Source: Actinomycetota bacterium (GTDB lineage: Bacteria > Actinomycetota > Actinomycetes > Mycobacteriales > Micromonosporaceae). From it: 6,541 nt of DNA. Shown here piece after piece: positions 1-5,582 of the stretch. The stretch spans positions 2,537 through 9,077 of the forward strand of contig VAXX01000510.1 of assembly GCA_005885115.1 (NCBI GenBank), read 5' to 3'. Positions within the stretch are counted from its first letter, which is position 1, and every line of letters begins with the position of its first letter. Made by a program: the position numbers and the translations under genes. Below the pieces are notes generated by a model that was not told where the DNA came from, searched no databases, and saw only the letters and a list, made by a program, of their open reading frames with translations.

Positions 1-1629
1 GTCGCGTACGCCGTCGACGGTACGCCACGCCTCCCGTAGCCGTACCTGCGCCTGCTCGGCGGCGGTGGTCGCCCTCCGGTGTGCCTCGCGGGCCCGGCGT
101 AGCTCACCGGTTGCCGCGTCGAGGTCCTTACCGGCCGCCGCCAACCGGGTCAACGCCGCCCGGATCGCGTCCGGCTCCGGCGCCCCGGCCAACTGACTGT
201 CCACTGTGGACTGTCGAGCCCGGAGCTGCGCCACCTGTGCGCTACCGGCCGCGAGCGTACGTTCGAGGTCCCGCACCGCCCGATCCCGGGCGGTGACGGC
301 GGACTGGGCCGCCTCGGCGGCCACCTTCGCGCGCTCCAGCCGTTTCGTGGCCCCGGCCAGCTCCGGCGCCTCGGGCAGCGCCGGTACCGTCGCCACCGTC
401 TGGGTACACACCGGGCACGGCTCTCCGGCCCGCAGGTGTGGGCGCAGCGTGGCGGCCCGGTCCCGGGTCTGCGCCTCGTGCGCCGCCCGTTCGGCCTCCG
501 TGACCCGCTCGACCGCCTGGGCGGCGCCGGCCTTCGCCTCCTCCAACGCCTCCAGAGCCCGGCCGTGCTCGGCCTCGGCCTGCGCGACGCCGACGGACAG
601 CTCGGCGACCTGGGCGGCCAGCCGGTCCCGTTCGGCGTACCCGTCGAGCAGCCGGTGCAGCTCGGTCGGGTCACCGGCGCCGGCCAGCTCGCCGCGCAGT
701 TTCTCCTCGCGCTCCTCGGCGAGGGTGACCGTCGAAGCGGCCTGGCTGGCCGCTTCCTGAGCCCGGACAAGGGTTTCCGCGATCGGCGCGACGCCGGCCG
801 GGGTCTTCACCCGGGACAGCAGCGCCAGCTCGGCGTCGAGGTCGGCGAGGGCGGCCGTGGCCGAGGCGGCCTCCCGTTCGGCGGCGACGAGCGCGGGCAG
901 CGCCGCCTCGACCGCCTCCCCGAGGTCCCGCATCGCGGCCACCCGTTGTTCGGCCCGGGCGAGCGCCTCGTCGTTCGCGTCGGACAGGTCGGCGAGCAGC
1001 CGGTCGGTCGCCGCCAGGTCGGCCTCGGCCCGGGTGGCCACGGTCGCGGCCTGGTCGCGGATCCGCTCGTACACCGACAGGCCCAGCAGGTTGACCAGGA
1101 TCTGTTGCCGTATCGCCGGTTTGGCGTGCAGGAACTCGGCGAACTGGCCCTGCGGCAGGACGACGCAACTGGTGAACTGGTCGTACGGCAGCCCGACCGC
1201 GTCGATGACGGCCTGCTCCATCTCCGCCGGGGTACCGGCGAGCGGCTCACCCAGCTCGGTCAGCCCACTGTCCAATGTGGACAGGTCGAACCCGCGGGGC
1301 AACAGTTCCAGCCCCGCGTGGGTGGTCGCGATCCGCCCCTTGCCGTCCCGGCGTACCACCCGGGTCGCCGCGTACCGGGCCCCGGCCGCCTCGAACACCA
1401 GCCGTACCCGCGCCTCCGCGGCCGAGGGCGCCAGCGCGTTGGCCACCGAACGCCGGTCACTCCACCGGGGCACCGTGCCGTAGAGCGCGAAGCAGATGGC
1501 GTCGAGGATCGTCGACTTGCCCGAGCCGGTCGGCCCGACGAGCGCGAAGAAGTCGGTGTCGGTGAAGTCGACGGTGGTGGCGTCCCGGAAGACGGTGAAC
1601 CCGTGCAGGTCCAGGCGCAGCGGTCGCAT
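1..1629 (-). CDS. sbcC: SbcC, Rad50-type exonuclease ATPase subunit (C-terminal part outside window)
   Basis: This is the ATPase subunit of the SbcCD nuclease. In known family members it uses ATP to control the SbcD nuclease on double-strand ends and hairpins in the cytoplasm. The ATG at 1629-1627 gives 543 codons before the left edge, with no stop. The protein begins MRPLRLDLHGFTVF. It has a Walker A motif GPTGSGKST at residues 32-40 and a Q-loop LPQGQFAEFL around Gln160. A long Ala/Glu/Arg-rich stretch typical of a coiled coil covers about residues 175-400. A zinc-hook CPVC lies at residues 405-408, followed by the start of the returning coil. The C-terminal signature motif, Walker B and second ATPase lobe lie beyond the edge, as expected for a protein of roughly 800-1000 residues. 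The start overlaps the sbcD stop by one base (TGATG). A GAGGTG ribosome site sits 8 nt upstream at 1638-1643. Two GTCCAC-type palindromes lie inside the gene. The identification is secure; full length and intactness cannot be judged. Confidence 0.95.
   Translation of the reverse strand, partial: MRPLRLDLHGFTVFRDATTVDFTDTDFFALVGPTGSGKSTILDAICFALYGTVPRWSDRRSVANALAPSAAEARVRLVFEAAGARYAATRVVRRDGKGRIATTHAGLELLPRGFDLSTLDSGLTELGEPLAGTPAEMEQAVIDAVGLPYDQFTSCVVLPQGQFAEFLHAKPAIRQQILVNLLGLSVYERIRDQAATVATRAEADLAATDRLLADLSDANDEALARAEQRVAAMRDLGEAVEAALPALVAAEREAASATAALADLDAELALLSRVKTPAGVAPIAETLVRAQEAASQAASTVTLAEEREEKLRGELAGAGDPTELHRLLDGYAERDRLAAQVAELSVGVAQAEAEHGRALEALEEAKAGAAQAVERVTEAERAAHEAQTRDRAATLRPHLRAGEPCPVCTQTVATVPALPEAPELAGATKRLERAKVAAEAAQSAVTARDRAVRDLERTLAAGSAQVAQLRARQSTVDSQLAGAPEPDAIRAALTRLAAAGKDLDAATGELRRAREAHRRATTAAEQAQVRLREAWRTVDGVRD
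199..211. repeat. GTCCACWGTGGAC palindrome, copy 1 (inside sbcC)
   Basis: A perfect 13-bp palindrome, GTCCACTGTGGAC on the plus strand. In sbcC it is read as STVD within RQSTVDSQ, in the second coiled-coil arm beyond the zinc hook. Confidence 0.8.
1268..1284. repeat. Degenerate GTCCACWGTGGAC-type palindrome, copy 2 (inside sbcC)
   Basis: CTGTCCAATGTGGACAG has 7-bp inverted arms around a 3-base centre. It differs from the perfect palindrome at one arm position (GTCCAA in place of GTCCAC) but its symmetry extends further outward. It encodes LSTLDS in sbcC, again in the Ser-Thr-x-Asp phase. Confidence 0.6.
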
Positions 1630-2771
1630 CAGTGCCCCACCTCGCCGTAGAGCCGGTCGAACAGCGCGGTCACGTCCGGATCGACGTGACCCTTGCTGGA
1701 CAGGTAGTCGGCGAACAGGTCCCGGGGTGCCCGGCCGGCGCGCTGCGCACGTTGCGGCGCCTGGGTTTCGGCCAGTACCGCCGGGTCGATGCGTACCTCC
1801 AGGGCCCGGGGCAGCAGGTCCTGAACCGCTTCCCGCAGCCCGGCCCGGGGCGGCTCGGTCACGTACACCCGCAGCCAGGCGTCACCGGCGTCCACTGTGG
1901 ACAGTTGGTCGAGCGTACCCCGGACGGTCCGCAACGGCGTGGCCGTCGTGATCGGCACGTCGCGGGTTTTCGCCGCGGTGTCCGGGGAAACCTCGACGAT
2001 CGTCACCGACGGGGTGTTCTCCTCCTCGCCGAAGTCGATCGCCAGCGGCGCGCCGCTGTAGTGCACCGGGCACGGCCCGAGCACCGGCTGCCGGCGGTGC
2101 AGGTGCCCGAGGGCGACGTAGTGTGCGGAGGTCGGGAAGACGGTCGCCGGGACCGCGTACGACTGGATGGTGTGCGCGTCCCGTTCCCCGCCGCCGAGCA
2201 TGCCACCGACGACGGTCAGGTGTGCGGTGACGAGGTTGACGGCGGTGCCGTCGAAGGATTCGGTGAGCGCGGCGAACAGCCGCCCGACGTGGTCGGCGTA
2301 CGTCTGGGTCGCCTCGGCGGCGGACAGCGCGTACATCTCGGTCGCCCGGACCGCGTACCGCTGGGACAGGAACGGCAACGCGACCAGCCGCCACGGTTCG
2401 CCATCCCTGGTCGTACCACCGATCAGGTGTTCGGAGGCGCGGTCGCGCACCGTGCCGCGCAGGGTGATCCCGGCGGCCTCGGCCCACCCGCGCAGCGCGT
2501 CCAGCTCCGCGCCGTTGTCGTGGTTGCCGGCGATGGCGACGACTTCCGCGCCGGTGTTGCGTAGCGCCGACAGCGCGCGGGTCACCACCCGGGTGGCGTC
2601 CGGGGTCGGCGCGGCGGTGTCGAACAGGTCGCCCGCGACCAGCACGAGATCGGGCCGCTCGGCGTGGGCGATGTCCACGACCTGTTTCAACACCGCGACG
2701 TGTTCGGACAGCCGCGACTGTCCTTTGAGGACCTTCCCGACGTGCCAGTCGGAGGTGTGCAGGATCCGCAT
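1629..2771 (-). CDS. sbcD: SbcD, Mre11-type metallophosphoesterase nuclease subunit
   Basis: This is the nuclease subunit of SbcCD, a Mn-dependent double-strand exonuclease and hairpin endonuclease in characterised members. The protein has 380 residues, close to the usual SbcD length. It shows the full Mre11-type metal-site series: DWH (Asp8, His10), GD (Asp48), GNHD (Asn83, His84), a single His at 184, and GHLH (His223, His225). A YSGAPLAIDFGEEE stretch (238-251) is typical of SbcD just after the nuclease core. The C-terminal part, about 280-380, is the capping and SbcC-binding region. I chose the ATG at 2771 because the family begins with MRILHTSDWH. Longer in-frame starts (to 2912) only read back through the upstream gene. 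The start lies 2 nt after the stop of the HerA-like gene with no clear ribosome site, so it is probably translated by coupling. The stop overlaps the sbcC start by one base. A GTCCACAGTGGAC palindrome encodes STVD near residue 292. Confidence 0.95.
   Translation of the reverse strand: MRILHTSDWHVGKVLKGQSRLSEHVAVLKQVVDIAHAERPDLVLVAGDLFDTAAPTPDATRVVTRALSALRNTGAEVVAIAGNHDNGAELDALRGWAEAAGITLRGTVRDRASEHLIGGTTRDGEPWRLVALPFLSQRYAVRATEMYALSAAEATQTYADHVGRLFAALTESFDGTAVNLVTAHLTVVGGMLGGGERDAHTIQSYAVPATVFPTSAHYVALGHLHRRQPVLGPCPVHYSGAPLAIDFGEEENTPSVTIVEVSPDTAAKTRDVPITTATPLRTVRGTLDQLSTVDAGDAWLRVYVTEPPRAGLREAVQDLLPRALEVRIDPAVLAETQAPQRAQRAGRAPRDLFADYLSSKGHVDPDVTALFDRLYGEVGH
1890..1902. repeat. GTCCACWGTGGAC palindrome, copy 3 (inside sbcD)
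   Basis: A perfect 13-bp palindrome (6-bp arms, one central base), GTCCACTGTGGAC on the plus strand. The sbcD frame reads it as STVD within QLSTVDAGD, just before the C-terminal capping region, where sequence constraint is likely low. Confidence 0.8.
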
Positions 2772-2773
2772 GG

Positions 2774-4558
2774 CTAGAACGGGATGTCGTCGTCGGACAG
2801 GGACGCGCCGGCCGAGCGCGCGCCGACCACCGCGAACGCGTCGGCCGCCTGGGTCAGCGAGCGCAGCGTCGCGCGCGGCGGCGGGCCGGCCTCCGCGGGC
2901 CGGGTCGCCCACGCGGGGAAGGGAAACTCCACCACCAGCGGTACGGGCAGCTCCGGCTGACTGACGAACATGGTGCCCGGCTTGGCGATCTGGGCCCGGG
3001 CGCGCTGGGCCGGCGGGAGGAACCCGTACTCCGGGCGGCCCGCCTCGGCCGGGTCGAGCCGCCCGACGACCCGGATCGCGGAGTTGGCAACGATTCTGCG
3101 CTCCACCTCGCTCGCGGTCTGCTGTGCACCGATGAGGACGACGCCCAGCGAGCGCCCACGCTCGGCGATGTCGAGCAGGATCTCCTTGATCGGGCTCGAC
3201 CCTTCCCGCGGCGCGTACTTGTTCAGCTCGTCCAGCACCACGAACAGCAGCGGCTTGGCCGTCCCCGCCTTCTCCTTGCGCTCGAACTCCGTCTTCAGCG
3301 TCACGCCGACGACGAACCGTTGCGCCCGGTCCGGCAGGTTGTGCAGATCGACAACGGTGACCTGAGCCGACTCGGCGGTGTTGATGGCGTGCGGCCGCGC
3401 GGTCGACAGGTCGCCCCGGATCAGCCGACCGAGGTCCTTCTTCGAGCCGATCAGCCGACGGGCGAAGGCGTTCACGGTACCGAGCCCGACCGCCGACCCG
3501 ACCCAGTGCGGCCTGGACTCGTCGTCATTCACCTGTGCGACAAGGAAATCCACGAGGTCGGCGTACGAGCCGATCCGGGTCCCCTCGATGCTCACCCCGC
3601 CGTCGGCCGGCACCGCCACCCGGGCCAGGTGCGCGGTCACCCCGTGCACCACCATCGTGTACTGCTGGCGTTCGTCGTCGGCGTCGGCGAACACGTACGG
3701 CAGCAACTGCTTGCCGCAGAACTCCTCCAGCGTCCAGTAGAAGCTGTCCACCCCGGCGAGCCGGCTGGACACGTCCGGGGTACCGGCCGGGTCGCCGGCG
3801 CGCGGCGGGGCGTACACCGCGACGTCCGGGAACGGTTGCGCGGCAAGGCCCAGCGTGGCGTATCCGTCCACAGTGGACTCGGTCAGCCGGCTGTTCGGGT
3901 GGTCCAGGAAAAGCAGGTCCTCGCCCTTGACGTTGAAGATGAGCGCCTTGGTGTTGGCCGCCTCCGCGCCCAGCACCCCGGACCGGAACACCGAGTACAG
4001 CAGGAACGTCGCGAACGACGTCTTCGTCGCCACCCCGGAGATGCCGGAGATGGACACGTGCGCGCCGCGCTGCCCGTTGAGGAAGTCGAAGTTCAGGAAG
4101 ACCGGCGCCCCGTCCCGGCCGACCCCGAGCGGTACCGGCTGCTCCATCCGGTCGAAGTACAGCGCGCGGGACCGTTCCTCGCCGGCCGCCCGGTGTACGA
4201 GCGCGCCCGGCGTCGGCGGTACGTACAGCTCCGGGTCCACCCGGGTGGTGGTGATCTCGGCCGCCTCCTGTACCTGCGCCGGCAGCGTACCCTCGGCGAT
4301 CGCGAACACGTCGGACTCGAACTGCGCGCCCTCGTGCCGCGCGCGCACCGCCGTCACGACGCCGGAGATGGTCACCGGTTCGCGGTCGGGCAGCTCCCGG
4401 GTGGTCACGACCACGTCGTCCAGTTGCAGGTACGCCCCCGGGGTCACGGCGACCCAGAACTGCAACGGGGTGGCGTCGGCGGTGCCGAGTACCCGACCGA
4501 CGGCGGAGCCGGCGGGCGGTACGGAGCGCGGTTCGGAGCCGAGCGGGGAAGGGCTCAT
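2774..4558 (-). CDS. HerA/FtsK-superfamily ATP-binding protein with SSB-like C-terminal tip
   Basis: This 594-residue protein is a probable hexameric DNA-translocating ATPase of the HerA type; function is inferred from fold features and neighbours. The N-terminal part, about residues 15-105, is beta-rich and fits a HAS-barrel. The ATPase core starts near residue 130. Its P-loop reads GISGVATKTS (172-181), not the usual GxxGxGKS/T. A Walker B-like LLFVVLDELNKYAP follows, with Asp443 and Glu444. Next come GAQQTAS (478-484), like the sensor glutamine of HerA/VirB4 ATPases, and NSAIRVVGR (492-500), which holds a possible arginine finger. The protein ends SLSDDDIPF; DDDIPF (589-594) is identical to the E. 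coli SSB tip. The start is uncertain: ATG 4558 is used here, with ATG 4567 and GTG 4579 as in-frame alternatives, and none has a clear ribosome site. Only 2 nt separate the stop from sbcD, so it very likely belongs to the sbcD-sbcC operon and acts in DNA-end processing. No NurA partner is visible. Confidence 0.82.
   Translation of the reverse strand: MSPSPLGSEPRSVPPAGSAVGRVLGTADATPLQFWVAVTPGAYLQLDDVVVTTRELPDREPVTISGVVTAVRARHEGAQFESDVFAIAEGTLPAQVQEAAEITTTRVDPELYVPPTPGALVHRAAGEERSRALYFDRMEQPVPLGVGRDGAPVFLNFDFLNGQRGAHVSISGISGVATKTSFATFLLYSVFRSGVLGAEAANTKALIFNVKGEDLLFLDHPNSRLTESTVDGYATLGLAAQPFPDVAVYAPPRAGDPAGTPDVSSRLAGVDSFYWTLEEFCGKQLLPYVFADADDERQQYTMVVHGVTAHLARVAVPADGGVSIEGTRIGSYADLVDFLVAQVNDDESRPHWVGSAVGLGTVNAFARRLIGSKKDLGRLIRGDLSTARPHAINTAESAQVTVVDLHNLPDRAQRFVVGVTLKTEFERKEKAGTAKPLLFVVLDELNKYAPREGSSPIKEILLDIAERGRSLGVVLIGAQQTASEVERRIVANSAIRVVGRLDPAEAGRPEYGFLPPAQRARAQIAKPGTMFVSQPELPVPLVVEFPFPAWATRPAEAGPPPRATLRSLTQAADAFAVVGARSAGASLSDDDIPF
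3866..3878. repeat. GTCCACWGTGGAC palindrome, copy 4 (inside the HerA-like gene)
   Basis: A perfect 6-bp inverted repeat with one central base, reading GTCCACAGTGGAC on the plus strand. On the coding (minus) strand it is read as TCC ACT GTG GAC, Ser-Thr-Val-Asp, within ESTVDGY. It has the same phase as the copies in sbcD and sbcC. Confidence 0.8.
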
Positions 4559-4652
4559 GCCCGGCATCGTGCTACACACGTACGACGCCCGTCACTTGGG
4601 CTCGCCGGTCGGACTCAGTTCTCCTTGAGCAAAGCGGACAAACCGGCATCGG
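4559..4652 (-). promoter_or_regulatory. Intergenic gap likely holding the promoter of the HerA-like/sbcD/sbcC unit
   Basis: This 94-bp gap separates the reductase stop from the HerA-like ATPase start and is the only sizeable gap inside the minus-strand block. On the minus strand it contains TAGCAC (4574-4569), ending 10 nt before the ATG at 4558. TAGCAC partly resembles the actinobacterial -10 pattern TAnnnT but lacks the final T, and I see no convincing -35. An AAGGAGA stretch (4625-4619) looks like a ribosome site but has no start codon at a suitable distance. There is no terminator-like hairpin, so read-through from the reductase remains possible. Confidence 0.3.
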
Positions 4653-5381
4653 TCACGTGCGAACGTATCGCAGCAGCATGGCATCCTCGGCATACAGGAT
4701 GTGGGCGATGGTGAGGTCCCGTAGCTCGGACGGTGGCCCGGCCGTGATCCGGCCGGCGCCCGGGCCGGCGAGCAGCGGCGACACCGTCAGGCATACCTCG
4801 TCCACGAGGTCGGCGGCGGTCAGCGAGCCCATCAGGTGCGGCCCGCCCTCGGACAGGATCCTCGCCATCCCGCGCGCCTGGAGCCCGGCCACCGCCGCCC
4901 CGAGGTCCACCTCGTCGTCGCCGTAGACCAGCACGTCGGCGACCGTGGCCAGCGACCTGCGCAGGTCCGGGGGGGCGGCGGCGCAGGTCAGGATCACCGG
5001 ACGGACCGGGGCCTCGGCGAGGGCCAGGTGGGTCGGGTCCAGGTCGAGCCGGCGCGAGGCGACGACCAGCCGGGGGTACGGGTCGAGCCCCCGCCCGGTA
5101 CGCCAGGCGCGCCGGGACCCGTCCAGCCGGACCGGCCCGTACCCCTCCTGTCGCAGTGTCCCGGCGCCCACCAGCAGCGCGTCCGGGAACTGCCGCAGCA
5201 GCGTGAAGACCCGGTTGTCCGCCGGGTTCTGCAGGCCCTTGGACAGCCCCTCGACCTCGACCGCGCCGTCCACGCTGGTGACGAAGTTGACCCGCAGCCC
5301 GGGTCCGGTCGGTTCGTACAGCGCGGTCAGCGCGGCGTCGTCCAGCGGGGTCGGGTCGGGGTCGGGCCACAGTCGGTACAC
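4653..5381 (-). CDS. Standalone RibD C-terminal-domain (pyrimidine reductase) family protein
   Basis: This 242-residue protein belongs to the RibD C-terminal/dihydrofolate-reductase-like superfamily. In riboflavin synthesis such enzymes reduce the ribosyl side chain of a diaminopyrimidine intermediate with NADPH. Family marks are VNFVTSVDGAVEVEG (31-45), NRVFTLLRQFPDALLVGAGTLRQEGYGPVR (the LR...DA..VGAGT block, from 56), SEGGPHLMGSL (177-187) and DLVDEVCLTVSPLLAG (191-206). It lacks the zinc deaminase domain of bifunctional RibD, and no other rib gene is in the window. It may act in riboflavin synthesis, but it could equally reduce a different substrate; I cannot settle this from sequence. 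The GTG at 5381 gives MYRLWPDP and is the first start that keeps the whole domain. The start has no good ribosome site. It lies 13 nt after the small cysteine-rich gene, so the two are probably co-transcribed. Confidence 0.88.
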   Translation of the reverse strand: MYRLWPDPDPTPLDDAALTALYEPTGPGLRVNFVTSVDGAVEVEGLSKGLQNPADNRVFTLLRQFPDALLVGAGTLRQEGYGPVRLDGSRRAWRTGRGLDPYPRLVVASRRLDLDPTHLALAEAPVRPVILTCAAAPPDLRRSLATVADVLVYGDDEVDLGAAVAGLQARGMARILSEGGPHLMGSLTAADLVDEVCLTVSPLLAGPGAGRITAGPPSELRDLTIAHILYAEDAMLLRYVRT

Positions 5382-5394
5382 CTGGGTAATTGTG

Positions 5395-5514
5395 CTACTC
5401 CCCGGCCGCGCCGGTGGCCGGCTCCGGTCGTGGCGGCGGGCGGTGTTGGCAGTCGCACCAGCTGCCGCCGCGGCACTCTGTATGCCGCCGATCCCGACAC
5501 GCGTCGCAGATCAT
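5395..5514 (-). CDS. Small cysteine-rich, putative zinc-binding protein (39 aa)
   Basis: This short gene begins MICDACRDRRHTEC and continues RGGSWCDCQHR before a Pro/Ala-rich tail ending AAGE. Cysteines sit at 3, 6, 14, 20 and 22 with histidines at 11 and 24. The pattern CxxC-x4-H-x2-C-x5-CxC-x-H looks like a compact zinc-binding knuckle. A strong ribosome site GAGGGG (5527-5522) lies 7 nt before the ATG at 5514, which is the best evidence that it is real. It ends 13 nt before the reductase start, so the two probably form one transcript. I vaguely recall similar short cysteine-rich hypothetical proteins in actinomycetes, but I cannot name a family. Function is unknown; metal binding is inferred from residues only. 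Confidence 0.72.
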   Translation of the reverse strand: MICDACRDRRHTECRGGSWCDCQHRPPPRPEPATGAAGE

Positions 5515-5582
5515 CGCGGTTCCCCTCGTCACGGACCACGTCTTGGGTCAAGAATGGGCCACTGGCACGAGAATGGGGCACC
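5515..5582. promoter_or_regulatory. Divergent promoter region between the small Cys-rich gene and the pRiA4b-like gene
   Basis: These 68 bp separate two divergent starts and should contain both promoters. On the minus strand TTGACC (5550-5545) resembles a -35, but no good -10 follows at the usual distance. The plus strand has TTGGGT (5543-5548) with only weak -10 candidates. A small inverted repeat TCTTG-GGT-CAAGA occupies 5541-5553, and a 12-bp direct repeat fills the side next to the plus-strand gene. The region's role is clear from layout; the exact promoter elements are not. Confidence 0.4.
5551..5581. repeat. 12-bp direct repeat AGAATGGGSCAC upstream of the pRiA4b-like gene
   Basis: AGAATGGGCCAC (5551-5562) and AGAATGGGGCAC (5570-5581) differ at one base and start 19 bp apart. 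The second copy ends one base before the ATG at 5583. The layout suggests a repeated protein-binding site near the promoter or start, but no known operator is recognised. Confidence 0.5.

Noticed and set aside
436..1650. Long plus-strand open frame (404 codons) opposite sbcC
   Set aside because: It is antisense to a gene with clear Walker A, Q-loop and zinc-hook motifs. The Gly/Arg-rich composition and lack of any recognisable domain are typical of high-GC shadow frames.
1632..2564. Plus-strand open frame (310 codons) opposite sbcD
   Set aside because: It is antisense to an SbcD with all metal-site motifs. Its composition is biased and no motif is recognisable.
2772..2912. N-terminal extension of SbcD by 47 codons
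   Set aside because: It reads through the 3' end of the HerA-like gene in another frame; the family begins at MRILHTSDWH.
2774..4558. HerA-based anti-phage defence system (HerA with Sir2 or DUF4297-type partner)
   Set aside because: No such effector is adjacent. The neighbours are the housekeeping SbcD and SbcC, so a repair role is more likely, though defence cannot be excluded.
4572..4649. A 25-codon minus-strand frame (MPVCPLC...) in the gap before the HerA-like gene
   Set aside because: It contains a CPLC pair but has no ribosome site, starts 3 nt after the reductase stop, and is too short to support.
3320..4714. Plus-strand open frame (464 codons) opposite the HerA-like gene
   Set aside because: It covers the intergenic gap and the reductase end as well as the ATPase gene, has shadow-type composition and no domain.
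4836..5582. N-terminal extension of the pRiA4b-like frame back to 4836
   Set aside because: The extra 249 codons are antisense to the reductase and the small gene. The family starts at MSRQIFQL, so the open frame is just a lack of stops in GC-rich DNA.
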